Assembly: GCA_964030785.1 (NCBI GenBank)
Contig: OZ034967.1
Coordinates: forward strand, 54,133,765 to 54,197,764
Reading direction: 5' to 3'
DNA: 64,000 nt
DNA from: Siderastrea siderea
Lineage: Eukaryota > Cnidaria > Anthozoa > Scleractinia > Rhizangiidae
Numbering within the stretch: position 1 is the first letter of the stretch; the number at the start of each line of letters is the position of its first letter. Below the pieces are notes generated by a model. The model was not told the origin of the DNA. It searched no databases and saw nothing but the letters and a program-made list of their open reading frames with translations. Made by a program: the position numbers and the translations under genes. Shown one piece after another: positions 61,228 to 64,000 of the stretch.

Positions 61228-61812
61228 GAGTCGAAATACTCAGCTCGTACCGCTTATTATTTGGGAATGACTTTCATTAATCGGGAACGGATTGCATAAG
61301 TGGAATCAAAATTCCACTTTCAAATTGAATATTGTAATGTTCCAACGGTAGCCTTATTCCAAATAAGGAATGCTGATTGGTTTATTATTGACATCAGGCG
61401 AATGTTCACGTGCAAGTAGCAGACTGTTGGCGGCTTGACGTCTCTGACCTGATTTGTGTTCGCTCAACAAAATATTAATCCCAAGTACTTTTACACGTGA
61501 AAAAGGAGTCTGCTGTTATAAAACTGTGAAGAATAATTTCTTAAAAACAAGTGTGCTGTAAAATGAGAAAAATTCGCTGTAATGTCAAACCGACTGAAAC
61601 CAACAGTCGCCAACGGTTTCATATTTCGCGTGTGAACTTTTGGTTTACGTAAGTAACAACCCAATCAACATTCGTTACTTCGAATGAGTCTACCGTTGGA
61701 AGATTTCAATCTTCAATTTAAAAATGGAATTTTGATTCCAATAAGGCAATCCGTTCCCGATTAATGAAAATCATTCCTAAATAATGAGCGGAACGCGCTA
61801 AGTGTTTCGACT
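61228..61812. mobile_element. MITE with long inverted repeats (about 130 bp)
   Basis: The left arm (AGTCGAAATACTCAGC, ATTAATCGGGAACGGATTGC, AATCAAAATTCCA, TTCCAACGGTAG) is mirrored in inverted order at about 61683-61812. The centre is non-coding. No clear target duplication was found. Confidence 0.7.
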
Positions 61813-61915
61813 GTGACCACAGGCAGCCCAAGCTAAGGTTGAGAGCTGCGCATAAATTAGACTGTTTTTTCCATGCTATGCATAATAATGACATCGGCAC
61901 GCTCTGCATAATTAG

Positions 61916-62059
61916 GGGTTTACCTCGGTGTAAGAACCTGACAAGGTTTTCTTTGTTTGTTAGCTTTTGTTTTGCTGTACGGTATTGTTTAAAATGTTTT
62001 TGTTTCCTTTGTTTTACGTCATCCGTGAGTTTCACCGGTTCTTACACCGAGGTAAAACC
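61916..62059. mobile_element. 144-bp MITE, hAT-like 8-bp duplication
   Basis: The ends are GGTTTACCTCGGTGTAAGAA and CTTACACCGAGGTAAAACC. The flanks are ATAATTAG (61908-61915) and ATAATCAG (62060-62067), matching at 7 of 8 bases. Confidence 0.65.
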
Positions 62060-62067
62060 ATAATCAG

Positions 62068-63589
62068 GACATCGGCAGCATTTAAGAGTGTTTGTATGGA
62101 AATGCTGCAAAACGTTTCAAATTGCCACAAATCAGAAAGAAGTCGAAATAAAAATAATTTGCCTTATTTCATTGTTGTATTGGTCATTTTTTGAGGGCTT
62201 CCTGGGCTGGTTTGAAGCTTTTTGGGCGAGAAATTGAGGTTTTATTTTTCACGTTTGCTGAATCCTTAGAATTAATTAAAGGCAGGAAACAGTTTCACAC
62301 TGCACCTCACTTGAGGTTTGATAAATTCCATCACAATAAACGAATCGCCCTACAACTTCAAAGGTGTATTCTTGGGTCTTGTGCATACCTCTGTTCTTTC
62401 TCAAGGGTTCCAGATCATATTTTAAGCCGTCGAAAATCCCTCTTAAATACGAAACTCGCCTTTCCTGGTATGCGTTTTCATTTGAAGTGCACACATGAAT
62501 CATTGCGAGCCGCGTTTCGCCGACAAAATTGCCCTCAGCCGGGGAGAGGCTGAGTGAGATTGTCGACAAGCAAAAGAGGACACTGCGGAGTCCAGAGAGG
62601 TCGGTCTGACGGAAATAGAGAAATATTAGAACGGCCGTGAAATTCACTTGCCTCACTTGACTTGGAAAACCATAATTTTGTTTTAGGGACGACCAAGAAC
62701 TATTTTTTGCTGCACTCTAATCAATCCATTCGATGATTTTAGGCCTAGTATTTGGCGCAAGTGATCCTGCTCACTGCCCGCAAATCAACTTCATTATTTA
62801 ATTCCGGTATATAGGGTTGTCTTGCCCCAAAAAAGTGTCGCTATGACCGTGCAAAAAACCCACCACAATTTCCATTCCTTTGAAAACCGGTGCAATTTTT
62901 TTTCTAGGTGGAAACTGCTCCTCGTCTCTGCTTCTAAATTTCGACAACTTTTTTTTGCAGTAAACAGGTAAATGTGACGGAACAAATCACTATACTAATA
63001 TATTGTCGCACGAAGACATTAAGGCCGCGGGTGAGAGACTAGATCATCAGTATTCATTTATTTAAAGCGTATGCACGAAGTGCGACAGATGACAGCGACA
63101 ATGCGCGAAATATTCATGAGTAAGCTCTGCAGTATAAAAACTTTGGTTTAATCATCAATGATTGCTCGTGCGTTTAATCGTGTGGCAGGAAATATTGTGC
63201 ATTTTAAGGATTGTGAAATAAAAATTTTCATAATATCAATAATAATAAATGCGTTGAGCTCTCGCTTGTTGTATCTGTACCGTTCTTTTTATTCTTTATC
63301 TGTTAGTTGAAACGTTAACTGCAACTTTTTAGAATTTTAACAGCAAAACAAAACGAAAATAAAATACTGTTTCTATCTCTATCTCGAATATTTACCAACA
63401 TCACCAATTTTGTGTCCAATATTTATGAACATCTGGGTCTTTCGTAAGTGGAACTCCCTGAAGTTTTTTTCTGCGTATATACAGCTATTTCGAGAAACGT
63501 TGTCGGAAAAAAACCCCAGAAAACTGCACAAGCCAATCCCGAAAGGTATTTTGGGTAGTTTCATCATTTCCGTGAAAGCTTTAAAAAAC
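62068..63589. other. Intergenic stretch before the right-edge gene
   Basis: No repeat boundary or gene is recognised. The last 200 bp are upstream of the exon at 63590 and may include its promoter; no clear TATA box was seen. Confidence 0.35.
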
Positions 63590-63920
63590 ATGGCAGGAGA
63601 CGCCATGGACGTCTGTCTGCGTGTGCTGAAAGAAGCCCACAAAAACAGGTACGACACCTACAGTGTCAGGAAAGTACCTTGCTTTGCAACAGTCATGCGA
63701 TTGAAGCAATACTTTCTGCAGAATTGTAAAGAGGAAATATTTCCAGCAACCGACACGACCTTCCAAATCGGCTACTACGCGGACGGAAAAAAGAAATTCT
63801 CTATATCGTCCGAAATCCAGCTCGCCGAAGCGTTTTCTTTGGTAAAAAACGGGATGATAACATTGTGGGTGGATCCACATAAAGACGTTCCAAGGGGTTC
63901 TTCGGGCAAAAAGAGAAAAG
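63590..63920 (+). CDS. First coding exon of an unrecognised gene (partial)
   Basis: The ATG at 63590 (MAGDAMDVCLRVLKEAHKNR) lies in an open frame that can extend upstream, but this Met fits best. The exon ends at a good donor (AAAAG/GTAAGA at 63921), 331 nt, leaving phase 1. The 110 residues include VPCFATVMRLKQYFLQNCKE, FQIGYYADGKKKFSISSEIQ and MITLWVDP, a beta-rich pattern that may be a PB1/ubiquitin-like domain, followed by a Lys-rich end. The rest of the gene is beyond the window. The domain call is tentative. Confidence 0.5.
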
Positions 63921-64000
63921 GTAAGAAACACAATAAGCCATGTTTTGCACGTTTTGTTGCACCAAAAGTTAAGTGAGATTTTTTCCCTTGTTCTCAGTGA

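Overview
The window looks like a cnidarian genome, most likely a stony coral. It combines intron-bearing BTB-BACK paralogues, an L1-like LINE, Penelope-like retroelements with GIY-YIG and hammerhead modules, and many fold-back/MITE sequences. The lineage is my inference from repeat and gene style; no marker gene fixes the species.

The main feature is an apparently complete Polinton/Maverick (adintovirus-type) provirus at 14302-36263. It is bounded by a perfect 6-bp target duplication (TATGTT) and 421-bp terminal inverted repeats that begin AGTAGTAAG. It encodes protein-primed DNA polymerase B, a chromodomain integrase, a packaging ATPase, an adenain-like protease, a double-jelly-roll major capsid protein and two penton-like minor capsid genes (one with a premature stop). 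It also encodes a parvovirus-type phospholipase A2, a set of small basic virion proteins sharing a QRGG motif (probable protease sites), a two-TM protein, a GRF zinc-finger protein, a SLOG/DprA-like protein and a class-II-size tRNA-like gene. Late genes run on the minus strand, most with their own TATAAAAA-type box. PolB and an early locus diverge from a G-rich promoter at 19.1-19.3 kb. A second divergent promoter at 32.7-32.9 kb separates the GRF gene from the SLOG gene. The right arm (34.7-36.26 kb) is a scrambled, shortened duplicate of the left arm.

Left flank, 1-14.3 kb: a decayed BTB-BACK gene, a tRNA-derived SINE, a 2-kb element with TTA target duplication, a 0.49-kb MITE with TAA duplication, and a hAT-like element containing a broken Penelope-like reverse transcriptase. 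Right flank, 36.3-64 kb: an intact three-exon BTB-BACK gene (37.9-43.6 kb), a short single-exon relative (46.3 kb), a frameshifted third BTB-BACK copy (49.5-51.9 kb), a decayed LINE with intact 10-bp target duplication that itself received two small fold-back elements, a 5'-truncated Penelope element ending in a hammerhead-like motif, further MITEs, and the first exon of an unrecognised gene at the right edge.

In the provirus the genes form a plausible cycle. Integrase and the terminal repeats insert it; PolB replicates it from protein-primed ends; ATPase, protease, capsid and core proteins build virions; PLA2 would help entry. SLOG, the two-TM protein, GRF and the early regulators are candidate host-interaction genes. 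Functions come from sequence motifs read by eye; no database search was run.
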